Below are positions 38,201 through 43,930 of a stretch of 64,000 bases of DNA, piece after piece. Under the pieces are notes generated by a model. That model was not told the DNA's origin. It saw only the letters and a program-made list of their open reading frames with translations, and made no database searches. The stretch comes from Leuctra nigra (taxonomy: Eukaryota > Arthropoda > Insecta > Plecoptera > Leuctridae): contig OW203762.1 of the NCBI GenBank assembly GCA_934045905.1, positions 42,819,702 to 42,883,701 of the forward strand, read 5' to 3'. The position numbers and the translations under genes are program-made. The stretch's first letter is position 1. Each line of letters begins with the position of its first letter.

Positions 38201-40601
38201 TTGTATTGCTTTTATTTTTAATATTAGGTAGGTACCTAACCTTCAAGTGTGCTGACTTTAAAAACTGGACAGTAAAATTGAACAGAAATTAGCAGAAATT
38301 GAAAAAAAGATTAGTCAATTTTGACCGATGTTTTGTAGAAAACTCATTCCTTTTTATCTCCTTGTCTTCAGCGGTATTATTCTTGACTTGATACTTCTAC
38401 TGACCAAAACCTTCATTACCTACATTTGAGAGTTTTTTGTCATCATCACTCTGTGTTTGGTAACTTTGTGGTGATAACAAATTGTTGTGTATTCTCTTGC
38501 AGAGTGCAGACGGATTGAATTCTCCTCACCCCGATTTATGCGGCGAGTTTGTGTTTCTGAGTTCGTACTTGCTACGTGGCGTGGGAAGCGCTACACATTA
38601 CGAGTACGAAGTGCAGGTCTTCTGCTCAACCAGTGAGCACTGGAGCTTACTGCGGCGCTACAAGCGCTTCAGAGAACTTCACCACACCATGCAACTTAGA
38701 TATGGCACACCGGTTAGTTTTTTACATAGCTTTCCATGGCTGTGGAATCTGAAATGAGTGAAATAGACACTTTTTTAGCTACAAGCAGAGCTACCTAATT
38801 AGAAAGTGTATACGTAGTTAGGTCTATTGAAACTACTTGACATTGTGAATACCAAAACTTGTATTTTTTTAGATTTTATTACTTATTGGAAAAGTTTAGA
38901 ATAGGGAGATAAACTAATAACTATAAATGAATAAGGTCTGCTGGGGAAAATTTCCTATAGGTAGGTACCTACACGTTTTTACTCATCTTATCGAAATTTT
39001 TTATTGCATAGCAACCATTGTTGTGAACTTTTAAATGAATACATTTACAAATGCCAACTGAAGAGACTAGAAATGTACTGGAATTACCCCTGCTACTTTC
39101 AACTGCTATAATATTTAGAAATCAAGAAAATTACCATCGCACTGTGAATGACACATTTGACGTGGTTTGATGCAAAACCTAGCCATTTCCACTTAGCGTA
39201 GTTGGGAGAAAAAAGGAATAACCAATCTCATTTCCTATACAAAAAGCCTGCGAAATCAGTTTTCAATCCACGTTTTGAAAGGGAAGAAATGTTTTCTTGC
39301 TCTTTACATTGTACTTGGAAGATGGAGAAATGAAAACTTACATAAATCATATCTAACTCAATAATTATTATTTTGGAGATGGCTAGTTTTTGCATGTAAC
39401 CCAGGGGTCGGCAACCCGCGGCTCCGGAGCGCTCTTGAATGGCTCTTTATAATTTAAATAATGACCTGGAATCGAAAAATTTTAAAATTCGTATAAAAAA
39501 CGCCATGCGGGGCAACAATTGGAAGGTTATTAGATTCAGTTTGTTAATTTTCGAGTCCCAGAAACAAAATTAAATTGTTGAAATCCTAAAAAAACGCCCT
39601 GCGGGGCAACAATTGGATGGTTATTTGTTTCACTTTGTTCATTTTAGTGTCCCAGAATCACTTTTAAATGGATGAAATTCTAAAGAACGCCCTGCGGGGC
39701 AAAAACTGGGGGGCTTCGTCAAAATATCAAAATAAACTAGTAATTCACATTTTTATTTTCGATGTAATCTACTGCGGCTCCCATTATTATCTAATTTATT
39801 AATTTTTGGGAAATTGGCTCCTTCACCAAAAAAGGTTGCCGACCCCTGATCTAACCCCCTCATTTAACTTCTCGATAGCTATATGAAGTAGGTACACTCG
39901 GCAGTCGGCACAACTAAAATAGATCGTTCAATAAATCTGATTGACTGAAAAATGTTTGATCTCACAATCAGAAGACAGTCCAAGCAATATCCTTGTCTCA
40001 CTGTAGTATGTGATCTCACATTTCAATGATATAACACGCTTTGATTGGTATGGAACATGACCAGCAGTCATTCAAATTTGTTCACCGATCAGTTTTTGTT
40101 GTGCCAAGTGTACCTACTTGGTCGACAAGTTGAAGGACTGGCCCTTGGTCTGTTTTTGTTTGCTTGTTGTAACCAATACCAGAAGTATGAAATATGCTTG
40201 TAAAGTAATGGGATCTTGAGAGGTGTAAAGAATATTATTTTAGTAATTATGAGATGGAATAACTCATAACTTGTATGACTTTGTTCTTTCTTTTGTTAGT
40301 TGCATATTTTGATCTGTTTTGTGCCAATGGAAACAGTGCACTTACTTCGTTCGAACATCTGTTTCAGGTTGGAATCTTGCCATTCCCTGGCAAAGTATTC
40401 TTTTCGAACAAGGAGTCTGTCGCCCAGCGCCGCAGAATAGAACTTGAAAGATATCTTCGCAGCCTCATCAAGACATGCTCATCCATTCCCTCCTGTCCAC
40501 TGTACAGTTGTCGTGACAACATCACCAAGATGGCGCTGCTTGAGTTCTCGGCCTTCTTCCGCAAGGGTATTTTCGAGACGGGCAAGTACGGCACAAGCTA
40601 A
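7194..40601 (+). CDS. Klp98A: Kinesin-3 family member Klp98A / KIF16B (complete, 21 coding exons)
   Basis: Exons: 7194-7240, 10028-10097, 19280-19510, 21356-21598, 22181-22353, 22557-22786, 23076-23248, 23655-23933, 24422-24566, 25085-25262, 25700-25772, 27340-27603, 28168-28323, 28861-28983, 29066-29274, 29809-30018, 31138-31315, 31493-31657, 37732-37968, 38503-38712, 40368-40601. All introns are GT-AG; phases agree and the sum is 3828 nt, giving 1275 aa, close to the family length. Domains in order: motor (about 1-365), neck, FHA (about 460-575), coiled coils (about 590-860), an acidic Ser-rich linker, and PX (about 1135-1270). From family knowledge this is a plus-end motor that carries early endosomes, using PX to bind phosphoinositides. 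Introns total about 29.6 kb, largely repeats; no exon is disrupted. The main uncertainty is a skipped small or alternative exon. Confidence 0.95.
7926..8092. repeat. Perfect 52-bp foldback hairpin
   Basis: The arm at 7926-7977 is the exact reverse complement of 8041-8092, with a 63-base spacer. It lies in kinesin intron 1. No open frame and no clear target duplication were seen, so it is a foldback or MITE-like insertion of unknown family. Confidence 0.85.
8304..8912 (+). repeat. GAGCGAGCG...CCTAGT interspersed repeat, copy 1
   Basis: The repeat begins with TGAGCGAGCGAAGCGAGCG and ends with CATCAACGCGTT followed by GAGCGTTTTCCTAGT. Interior blocks (GAGCTGAAATTTTGCACAC, AAAATGGTCTTCGATA, ACATTGTCT) recur in the copies at 19540, 59706 (minus) and elsewhere. 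The class is uncertain: the CTAGT end after a CGCTC/GAGCG stem recalls non-autonomous Helitrons, but the 5' end does not start with TC. Confidence 0.7.
10232..10663. mobile_element. TA-flanked MITE, TIR GGGAAGTCTCGTGAA
   Basis: Inverted ends GGGAAGTCTCGTGAA and its complement enclose 432 bp, flanked by TA on both sides (10230-10231 and 10664-10665), as in Tc1/mariner-type elements. The interior includes TTTTGGCGGGAAAA and a pair of TGTGATGTCATT motifs. The element at 47069-47483 is a diverged relative. Confidence 0.78.
10993..11073 (-). repeat. tRNA-like sequence (SINE head or tRNA relic)
   Basis: Read on the minus strand, this carries an A-box-like TGGCCTACTCGGTAAGACGC and a B-box-like GCAGGTTCAAAAC at tRNA spacing. 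The acceptor stem does not pair well. It sits inside the AAGATCTTG transposon and is more likely a SINE-type relic than a working tRNA. Confidence 0.5.
11230..11655. repeat. TACTATAG/TACTGTAG degenerate short-motif array, left half
   Basis: Dozens of variants of ACTATAG, ACTGTAG and TTTACTAC occur at irregular spacing here and resume at about 15010-15260 beyond the LINE. The two blocks were one array before the LINE inserted. No period is constant, so it is a degenerate palindromic motif field inside the host transposon rather than a simple satellite. Confidence 0.6.
11660..15011 (+). mobile_element. RTE-type LINE, apparently full length, with 21-bp flanking repeats
   Basis: The body spans about 11681-14990 (3.3 kb, the usual RTE size) and is flanked by two identical 21-base AT-rich sequences at 11660-11680 and 14991-15011. 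These read as a target duplication, although they blend with the ATT tail. There is a 5' leader of about 257 bp, one long ORF and a 3' UTR of about 70 bp ending in ATT repeats. It is almost identical to copy 1 at the window start, so it moved recently. It is nested in an older transposon in kinesin intron 2. Confidence 0.9.
11938..14919 (+). CDS. LINE ORF: APE-type endonuclease plus reverse transcriptase (993 aa)
   Basis: The N-terminal third is an apurinic-type endonuclease: [41 protein letters not shown] and the catalytic SDH near residue 265. The reverse transcriptase follows, with [34 protein letters not shown] and YADD at residues 728-731, then the C-terminal domain. The frame is unbroken. 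One oddity is residue 171: Ile (codon ATC, 12448-12450) stands where the family has Asn in GDFNA, a metal/phosphate-site residue, so cleavage may be impaired. The ATG at 11938 is the first in frame. An overlapping leader ORF (ATG 11726, ends 11956) is of unknown meaning. Confidence 0.93.
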   Translation: MEKEKIGAGRVGETGGKGIGRNRPVRKVRKGNVVKIGTLNIVTLNGKIEEIIDMMEERKIELLGMSETKWKGVGEKECRGGYKLFWSGGAEGRNGVGFVVSPKLRGLIVGVENHSERSIKASLLMKNKVKVDIIQVYAPQTGRPAAEKEIFIQELENNITSNTIIVMGDFIAQIGEDRTGVEGVMGHHGWGKRNVEGEKMLEMCGRNGLQVGNSMFHKEKRKKITRYGHGEEATESVIDYICVGKELRRFLEDVEVIPSVALDSDHRLLVGKFSVKKDHAAKRRSKKNGRIKVWKLQSHTVRQEFREKIASSERIGEVGQVEEEWQTFKKVFVESAEEVCGRSSGRSKKKETPWWNEIVREAVRQKRTAWQTYEADRSTLNKAEYRRWKIRVRETVEEEKKKSMEELAGKLETDFEGNKKMLYGIIKEKRTRKVGQACMVDACGGLINDPVQVQALWKEYFKELLNVDGVALPESSGILQSENEEEEKCALREGEVEKALNEMKNGRSPGIDEITVEMVRAAGEIGKRWLFRVMSAAWKQRTIPDDWRKGVIVPIYKKGDRKKCSNYRGITLMCQCAKVFEKVVEFRLKEVVEEKLREEQYGFRPGRSTIDPIFTIRQVMERKWESGEKLYMVFLDLEKAYDRLPRKKVWECLKRKGVGLGLIERIKSTYEKNESCVQTVEGKTGWFEVKEGLRQGSVLSPTLFVIVMDELLRKVEPSEDQETNTLVYADDIVVWGETSECVQEKIDRWSQMTEEYGMRISQEKSETLVMERKATRNVKIRLRGLELAERGEFKYLGSWLTKDGKIGREITSRVQQANTFFQLVRKLLWNEQFPQKCKILLFKSYFLPILTYGSVTWAIGGKEESQLQAAEMKFLRSIQGVTKMDKIRSEKIRGDLKVERLAFKMGRERLRWFGHMKRMQRERIPRREFEAARSDKRRVGRPREKWRELVAEDVQERLEKWEEVEEGRWWEDRKKWKKLVEKKNEEEEPSLAS
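15010..15265. repeat. TACTATAG/TACTGTAG degenerate motif array, right half
   Basis: This continues the motif field seen at 11230-11655 on the far side of the LINE: repeated ACTATAG, ACTGTAG and TTTACTAC variants. The continuity across the insertion supports a single original block. Confidence 0.55.
15270..15740. repeat. AAGATCTTG palindromic array
   Basis: The 9-base palindrome AAGATCTTG and one-base variants recur dozens of times, linked by GC, GT, AT or short spacers. A longer sub-repeat with GATTAGGTCTTGTCAAGATC appears about three times. Because each unit is self-complementary, the array can fold in many registers. A short matching array lies at 10798-10857. Together they are the subterminal regions of the 10785-15751 transposon. 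Confidence 0.85.
16367..16443. repeat. Hairpin with about 34-bp imperfect arms
   Basis: GGCCGGGTAGGACCAACTTT pairs with the downstream complement ending TTACCTGGCC, around a TATCGATA centre. An outer pair (TGGTCTTTCAAT near 16224 and ATTGAAAGACCGG near 16349) lies just upstream, so a larger foldback element covering about 16215-16445 is possible. Confidence 0.6.
16606..16930. mobile_element. Short TIR element, ends CATGGGCGTCC
   Basis: CATGGGCGTCCACAGG at the left mirrors CCTGCGGACGCCCATG at the right, enclosing 325 bp with G-rich and C-rich subterminal runs. There is no coding frame and no obvious target duplication. It is probably a MITE in kinesin intron 2. Confidence 0.6.
17485..17525 (+). 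mobile_element. Left end of a hAT-like element (solo terminus)
   Basis: CAGTGTTGGGCAATTCCC is a typical hAT terminus and mirrors the end at 53773, which reads TTACCCAACACTG. I found no matching right end nearby, so this is a truncated or decayed copy. Confidence 0.5.
19540..20448 (+). repeat. GAGCGAGCG...CCTAGT interspersed repeat, copy 2
   Basis: It begins 30 bases after the donor site of the P-loop exon with TGAGCGAGCGAAGCGAGCG and ends CATCAACGCGTTACTC then GAGCGTTTTCCTAGT. It shares internal blocks with copy 1 but is about 300 bp longer. The closeness to a splice donor is notable, but the donor GTAAGA itself is intact. Confidence 0.72.
20606..21097. mobile_element. Non-autonomous hAT-like element with exact 8-bp TSD
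   Basis: CAGGGTGCGAATTG and its complement CAATTCGCACCCTG bound 492 bp. The target ATGCAAAC is duplicated exactly at 20598-20605 and 21098-21105. The interior has a long G run, C-rich blocks and an internal ACATCACGACAAATG hairpin, and no transposase. It lies in kinesin intron 3. Confidence 0.88.
21939..22082. mobile_element. Small foldback MITE in kinesin intron 4
   Basis: TCTGGACCCTTACCTA at the left and TAGGTAAGGGTCCAGA at the right begin arms of about 26 bp in a 144-bp element. Inside, TAGCACGGTGC and AGCACC motifs repeat. No target duplication was recognised. Confidence 0.7.
23655..25262 (+). CDS. Klp98A: Klp98A neck coil and FHA domain exons 8-10
   Basis: Exon 8 starts with a heptad-rich neck segment ([13 protein letters not shown]) and runs into the conserved [18 protein letters not shown] and [11 protein letters not shown] that begin the kinesin-3 FHA fold. 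Exon 9 gives the core ([17 protein letters not shown]) and exon 10 the end ([19 protein letters not shown]). A Ser/Trp-rich tail follows ([15 protein letters not shown]). FHA domains in this family act in motor regulation and partner binding. Junction phases are 0, 1 and 2 and all agree. Confidence 0.93.
25700..29274 (+). CDS. Klp98A: Klp98A stalk, coiled-coil exons 11-15
   Basis: These exons encode a charged, Glu/Gln/Arg-rich stalk (for example [37 protein letters not shown]) with heptad-like hydrophobic spacing at about residues 590-755 and 796-864, fitting coiled-coil dimerisation. Exon 14 (residues 755-795) is instead Ser/Asp-rich and probably a flexible break. Introns 11 and 13 each contain a GTACACTTGGC-type MITE. 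Confidence 0.9.
26995..27208. mobile_element. GTACACTCGAC MITE, member 1
   Basis: The ends GTACACTCGACAATTCATAA and complement pair over about 33 bp in a 214-bp element. An internal block (read on the minus strand) resembling CAATCAATCCTTGTTATTAT links it to the members at 28484-28730 and 49416-49619. It lies in kinesin intron 11. Confidence 0.8.
28484..28730. mobile_element. GTACACTTGG MITE, member 2
   Basis: GTACACTTGG at the left mirrors CCAAGTGTAC at the right, 247 bp apart. The left subterminal region AAAGTAAAAACGGCATGG resembles the copy at 49416, and CAATCAATCCTTGTTGTTAT is shared with member 1. It lies in kinesin intron 13, about 130 bases before exon 14. Confidence 0.78.
29391..29560 (+). 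repeat. GAGCGAGCG repeat, truncated 5' fragment
   Basis: CTGAGCGAGTGACTAATTTT followed by TTTTGGCACGGATGTCTG matches the 5' end of the family at 8304 and 19540. Similarity is lost after about 170 bases. It is a decayed fragment in kinesin intron 15. Confidence 0.6.
30211..30232. repeat. AT dinucleotide microsatellite
   Basis: A run of about ten AT units lies in kinesin intron 16, just upstream of the 30256-30944 element. Confidence 0.85.
30256..30944. mobile_element. TA-flanked Tc1/mariner- or pogo-like MITE (TATAAGACGC ends)
   Basis: Inverted ends of about 25 bp start CCGTATTAACTCGTGTATAA and include the TATAAGACGCA block. They bound 689 bp, with TA on each side (30254-30255 and 30945-30946). 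The TATAAGACGC block is repeated inside near both ends. It has no transposase. It lies in kinesin intron 16. Confidence 0.82.
31699..31854. mobile_element. CAGTGGTTAA MITE (small copy)
   Basis: CAGTGGTTAA and TTAACCACTG bound 156 bp just after kinesin exon 18. The flanks TATTCCAT and TTTCCATC are only loosely alike. The interior (TTTGGGGGCGGAC, CATAGAAGTAAAAA, AGAAAGGCACCAAAT) is shared with a longer copy around 42550-42720. Confidence 0.65.
32398..33394. mobile_element. Non-autonomous hAT-like element with exact 8-bp TSD (997 bp)
   Basis: CAGTGGCGAAGCG at the left and CGCTTCGCCCCTG at the right are inverted ends. The target ACTAGCCC is duplicated exactly (32390-32397 and 33395-33402). GGGGAGACA runs lie subterminally. 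No transposase is present; the short frames inside have no recognisable domain. It is in kinesin intron 18. Confidence 0.9.
34141..34200 (+). promoter_or_regulatory. Hairpin plus TATA-like box inside the composite repeat
   Basis: GTGGAGCG and CGCTCCAC (34141-34158) form a short hairpin, followed 35 bases later by TATAAAG (34193-34199). The stretch is GC-rich against its AT-rich surroundings. A promoter role is inference only; the same bases occur at 62486-62545. Confidence 0.3.
35080..35655 (+). repeat. 118-bp tandem array with ETS/CRE-like motif in each unit
   Basis: Units repeat at exactly 118 bp (motif starts near 35118, 35236, 35354, 35472 and 35590). Each contains ACCGGAAGTGACGTCA, an ETS-type GGAAGT abutting a full CRE TGACGTCA. 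Single degenerate relatives precede the array at about 34561, 34684, 34845, 34953 and 34983. The open frames of 72-91 aa across the array only reflect that 118 is not a multiple of three and are not supported as genes. Confidence 0.88.
35813..37080. mobile_element. TIR element with arms of about 195 bp
   Basis: CCCAGAAAAAAACACTCC starts a left arm (to about 36002) that pairs nearly perfectly with 36883-37080, ending TTTTTCTGGG. Both arms carry GCCAAGTC and CTTGGCGCATCG motifs. The middle has no transposase and holds a tRNA-like SINE fragment. The right flank is TA; the left flank reads GATAT, so a TA target is possible but not clean. Confidence 0.82.
36526..36680 (-). repeat. tRNA-derived SINE-like sequence
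   Basis: On the minus strand GTAGCTCAGTTGGTAGAGC (A box) and GTCCCAAGTTCGTGCCCC (B box) are at tRNA spacing between 36602 and 36526. The anticodon arm has an 11-base loop, so it is not a working tRNA. It is nested in the 35813-37080 element. Confidence 0.6.
37117..37281. mobile_element. Short MITE with 39-bp arms
   Basis: CCTGGGGGCCAATTC starts a left arm whose complement ends AATTGGCCCCCAGG. The arms are about 39 bp, include CACGTTTTGAAACCGT and differ by one base. The element is 165 bp, lies directly after the 35813-37080 element and has no clear target duplication. Confidence 0.78.
38503..40601 (+). CDS. Klp98A: Klp98A C-terminal PX domain exons 20-21
   Basis: Exons 20 and 21 join to a PX domain. 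The [15 protein letters not shown] strand leads to the basic [11 protein letters not shown] motif that in PX domains contacts the 3-phosphate of phosphoinositides. The proline stretch [21 protein letters not shown] and a final helix (LLEFSAFF) follow. The protein stops with TAA at 40599-40601. A PX domain separates this gene from other kinesin-3 genes, which carry PH domains, and fixes the KIF16B/Klp98A assignment. Confidence 0.94.
39402..39848. mobile_element. hAT-like MITE with near-exact 8-bp TSD
   Basis: CAGGGGTCGGCAACC and GGTTGCCGACCCCTG bound 447 bp. The flanks ATGTAACC and ATCTAACC differ by one base. Inside, a unit of about 100-110 bp containing CGCCCTGCGGGGCAA repeats roughly two and a half times. 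It is in kinesin intron 20. Confidence 0.85.
39892..40113. mobile_element. GTACACTCGGC MITE, member 3
   Basis: GTACACTCGGC at the left mirrors GCCAAGTGTAC at the right with one mismatch, about 220 bp apart. GTAG/CTAC extends the ends outward. The interior (TCAATAAATCTGATTGAC) is diverged from members 1 and 2. Confidence 0.65.
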
Positions 40602-43600
40602 ACACATTTAGTGTGAGTTCCTTCCAAGTGGTACAGCACAGACACTTTTTCCCCATTTAATACTTTTGACTCAATTCAAATATCTGTAAATTCTGTAGAA
40701 AATAATTAGGTACCTACCTAATTGTTGGAATTTCTGATTTCCCTTTCCAAAACTTGGTTTTGTATCTTGTTAGTTGTTACCTATTCAAATCAGAGCCCTC
40801 TGACATTTCGTGATGAAACATGGCTATGATTCAAGCTGTTGTTAAGTAATGTTAACAATAATGATGTAAGGAAAGTTATTCAAATTTATGCTTCTATATT
40901 CACTTGATGAGTCTACTTCTAGTTGTCGTTGTAGATATTCAGTTGTATGGAGTATAAAATTAATACCAAATTGAAAATTCTCAGCTGTCCACATAATTGG
41001 TTTTATTTGGGAATGAGAAACTGATGAGGATAAAATGTCTGTGATGTTATTATGTAGTATTATTATCAAACGTACATTCATAGAAACAGACATGCATCCG
41101 TCTGCGCAGGTTTGTTTTCAGTTTGTTACTGTTACCTGGTGAACAAACATGTCCTTCAGACTGCGCACATTTGCTCAGTTTGTTGACTGTTACCGGACAT
41201 CTTCATCAATGTGTTAAAATGAAGAGTTGATGTTGAAATTGTACAATCTGACACATTAAAAGTGTGATATTTCCAAAATATTATCTTCCATATTAGATAA
41301 CTAAAACTACTAATTAATTAGGTGCATAAAGCGGCGTTCACATAGGTAAGCGCAACAAGCATTTTTTATATTGACCGATCACAAGGCCGCCGCGAGCAGT
41401 TACTGTACTTGTTAATTGGTTTAGAAAAACGCATAACACAAAACCGCTCTTATGACAACGCCATATTACAAAATAGTATTAGTATTATAGAAGAGTTAAA
41501 AAGCCAAAATTATTTGTGAGATTAGTTTAAAAATATCTCGGCTGCATTTCATCATGTCTGGCTATGCCTTTAGTGTTTTTTTAGCACTTTTGAAGCCAAT
41601 CTTGTTATGTAATAACTAATAAATGTTATGAATGATGATTCAATCAGTCTATAATCAGGGAGTAAAGTATAAATGATAAATAAAGACCACACCCTCTCTT
41701 ACTAGGTAAGAGGGATTGTGAAATATGAGTGCCATTCAGTTGGCTGCTTTGTGAAAGAAAATAATCATAGATTTGACTTTCTAGTATCGTATTTTAAGAC
41801 CAGCTTTTAGTTATTTTATTTGGAGTTGATATTAATTAAAAATTACATTAATGACTGGCTTGTTCACTCAAAATCAAGATTTTTTGAAAACGGTCGATCT
41901 ACGCAGATACATATAATTATTTTTATTTTTTACCTACTGTATTGAAATGAATGTGGTTGAACATGTTGTACCATACCTCTGTACTTACATTAGGCTTGTA
42001 TTTCACTGGGATTGGCTGGACCATGGCATAATTGTTACGCCAAACGAGACGCGTGTCATTTTCTAAATTGATTTGTCAATCCAAGTGAAATTCAGGTCTT
42101 ACAATTTGCATTAATTACAAATAAGTTGGTACGGTATGAAGGTTGCAGCATTGCAACATTTGTATTTCATTTTTTTGAACTTCATACCATGTACCTACCT
42201 ATATACGTGAACCTATGCAATAATTTTTCTACAACTTTGTTTTACTTCTGTGTTTGGCAGTTATATTTCATACCTATTATTATAATCACCATGATATTGA
42301 GATTTGCTTTAAAAGTCCTGTAAGACTTCACCTTACCTATATTATTTGATAATTAGATGTACTATATTTGATCATTTCACGACTACCTACTCTAAAACTA
42401 GGCTACTACGGAATTTGGGTGGATGGATTGACTTCAAATTTTCACAGCAAAGAGATAAAGAGTAACTCTAGGTCTGTTCATTTACCCTGCCAAAACCTGC
42501 CGCAAGCTGCCACAAGCTACACCTCATCGGGATGATGTGCAGAAGGCAGTGGTTCATTTGGGGGCGGACAAGGGCGGACGCTCAACCCTCCCTCTTTTTT
42601 CAGGGTGGATGCTGTACGCCCACTTATTTTTCATAGAAGTAAAAAAATTCTTAACATTGTGTACAAATCGCGTAGAAAGGCACCAAATTTGGTCCTGAAA
42701 TTCAAAACTTTCCCGGGGTTGTGCATCCCGAACCCGCATTATGTTGGGGTCCTCCCACCAATTCCCCCCATTGTTTTCATAAGCAAATATGTTTCCCTGG
42801 CATCGCTGAGCATCCGCCTACTTCTTATTTTAAAAATTAACCACCGGAAGAAAGTGAAAGGTTTTGGTTGTTGTTGGTAGTTTTGGCAGGGTAAACGAAC
42901 AGACCTCTGTCCATATTCTGTCTCTGTCCTCTGTCCATAGTGTCCATATTTAGAAAATTTAAAAAAAAGTACTTCTGTTGCAGAGGGTCTAAATGAAGTA
43001 ATACATATACTCTTTTTGCACCTGTCCAAAACAACAAACAAAAGATAAACTATTTGAGACCATAGAGACACACATCTACTCTTTATCTTTTACCTGTAAA
43101 AGTTTGATAACAATCGGACAAGCGGTTATTAAAAAACCAGGGGCCGCCTAGAGTAGGTACGTGCTGTAGAAATAAATATTTCACTAAGTACTACCGACTC
43201 TTGACTGCCATTAAGAGAATGTGGTCAATAATCAAACATATGTCTGGTCATGTAACAGTCAGAGTCGAAGTAGAGGTATATTAATTAATAATTATGTGCC
43301 ACTTTTGTTACATTAACTTGACCTGTAATTGGAAGACTGTGGCGTGCAATTTGGGAGACTGAAATTTTATATTAATTGTTAATTTATTGATTTTCAATTC
43401 TCGAATATAATTTTATAAACATGTCCGAGAGAGTCCTTGTGCATACAATTCAATTTCATAGGTCGTTTGACCTGGATAATAACCTCGTATGTAAGCACTT
43501 GTAAAGGACAGTAAGAGGGATTGTATTCTAAGGACTACATACATGGATTTTCTTATATGAAAGAAGATCACAAAGAATCAAATTGTTGTCTCTGAAATTA

Positions 43601-43930
43601 TTTCTGGAATACTTTTTCGATTTGAATGCCCATTAACTAGTACATAAACAAACAATATAAGCGTGTATATATAATCATATGATACCATCATGTGAGCCAA
43701 AATCTTGGTATAATTATAAATTAATAAAATTAAAAATCGAAGAACTCACTGGAACCATGATGAATGTCAAATCTTCAATTAGTGTTCTATATGCCCCAAC
43801 AACAAGAATTCAAGAAGATGTGACCTTCATCTTTGTTCCGGTAAACTCTTCGATTATTAAAAAAAGAAGTTTTATAAAATAAATAATAGTCATGGCTTCT
43901 GTTTGTAATCTCAATGCCATTTTATCTTAA
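40602..43930. other. Kinesin 3' UTR and convergent intergenic spacer
   Basis: The kinesin (+) and UGT-A (-) converge here. AATAAA signals occur near 41618 and 41681. Apart from the MITE at 42471-42905 I see no gene. The open frames in 42100-43100 lack coding features. Confidence 0.6.
42471..42905. mobile_element. TIR element ending GGTCTGTTC, with CAGTGGTT-type insert
   Basis: GGTCTGTTCATTTACCCTGC at the left and its near complement at 42880-42905 are inverted ends in a 435-bp element. From about 42549 the interior (CAGTGGTTCATTTGGGGGCG) matches the small MITE at 31699, so one element may be nested in or derived from the other. Confidence 0.65.
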
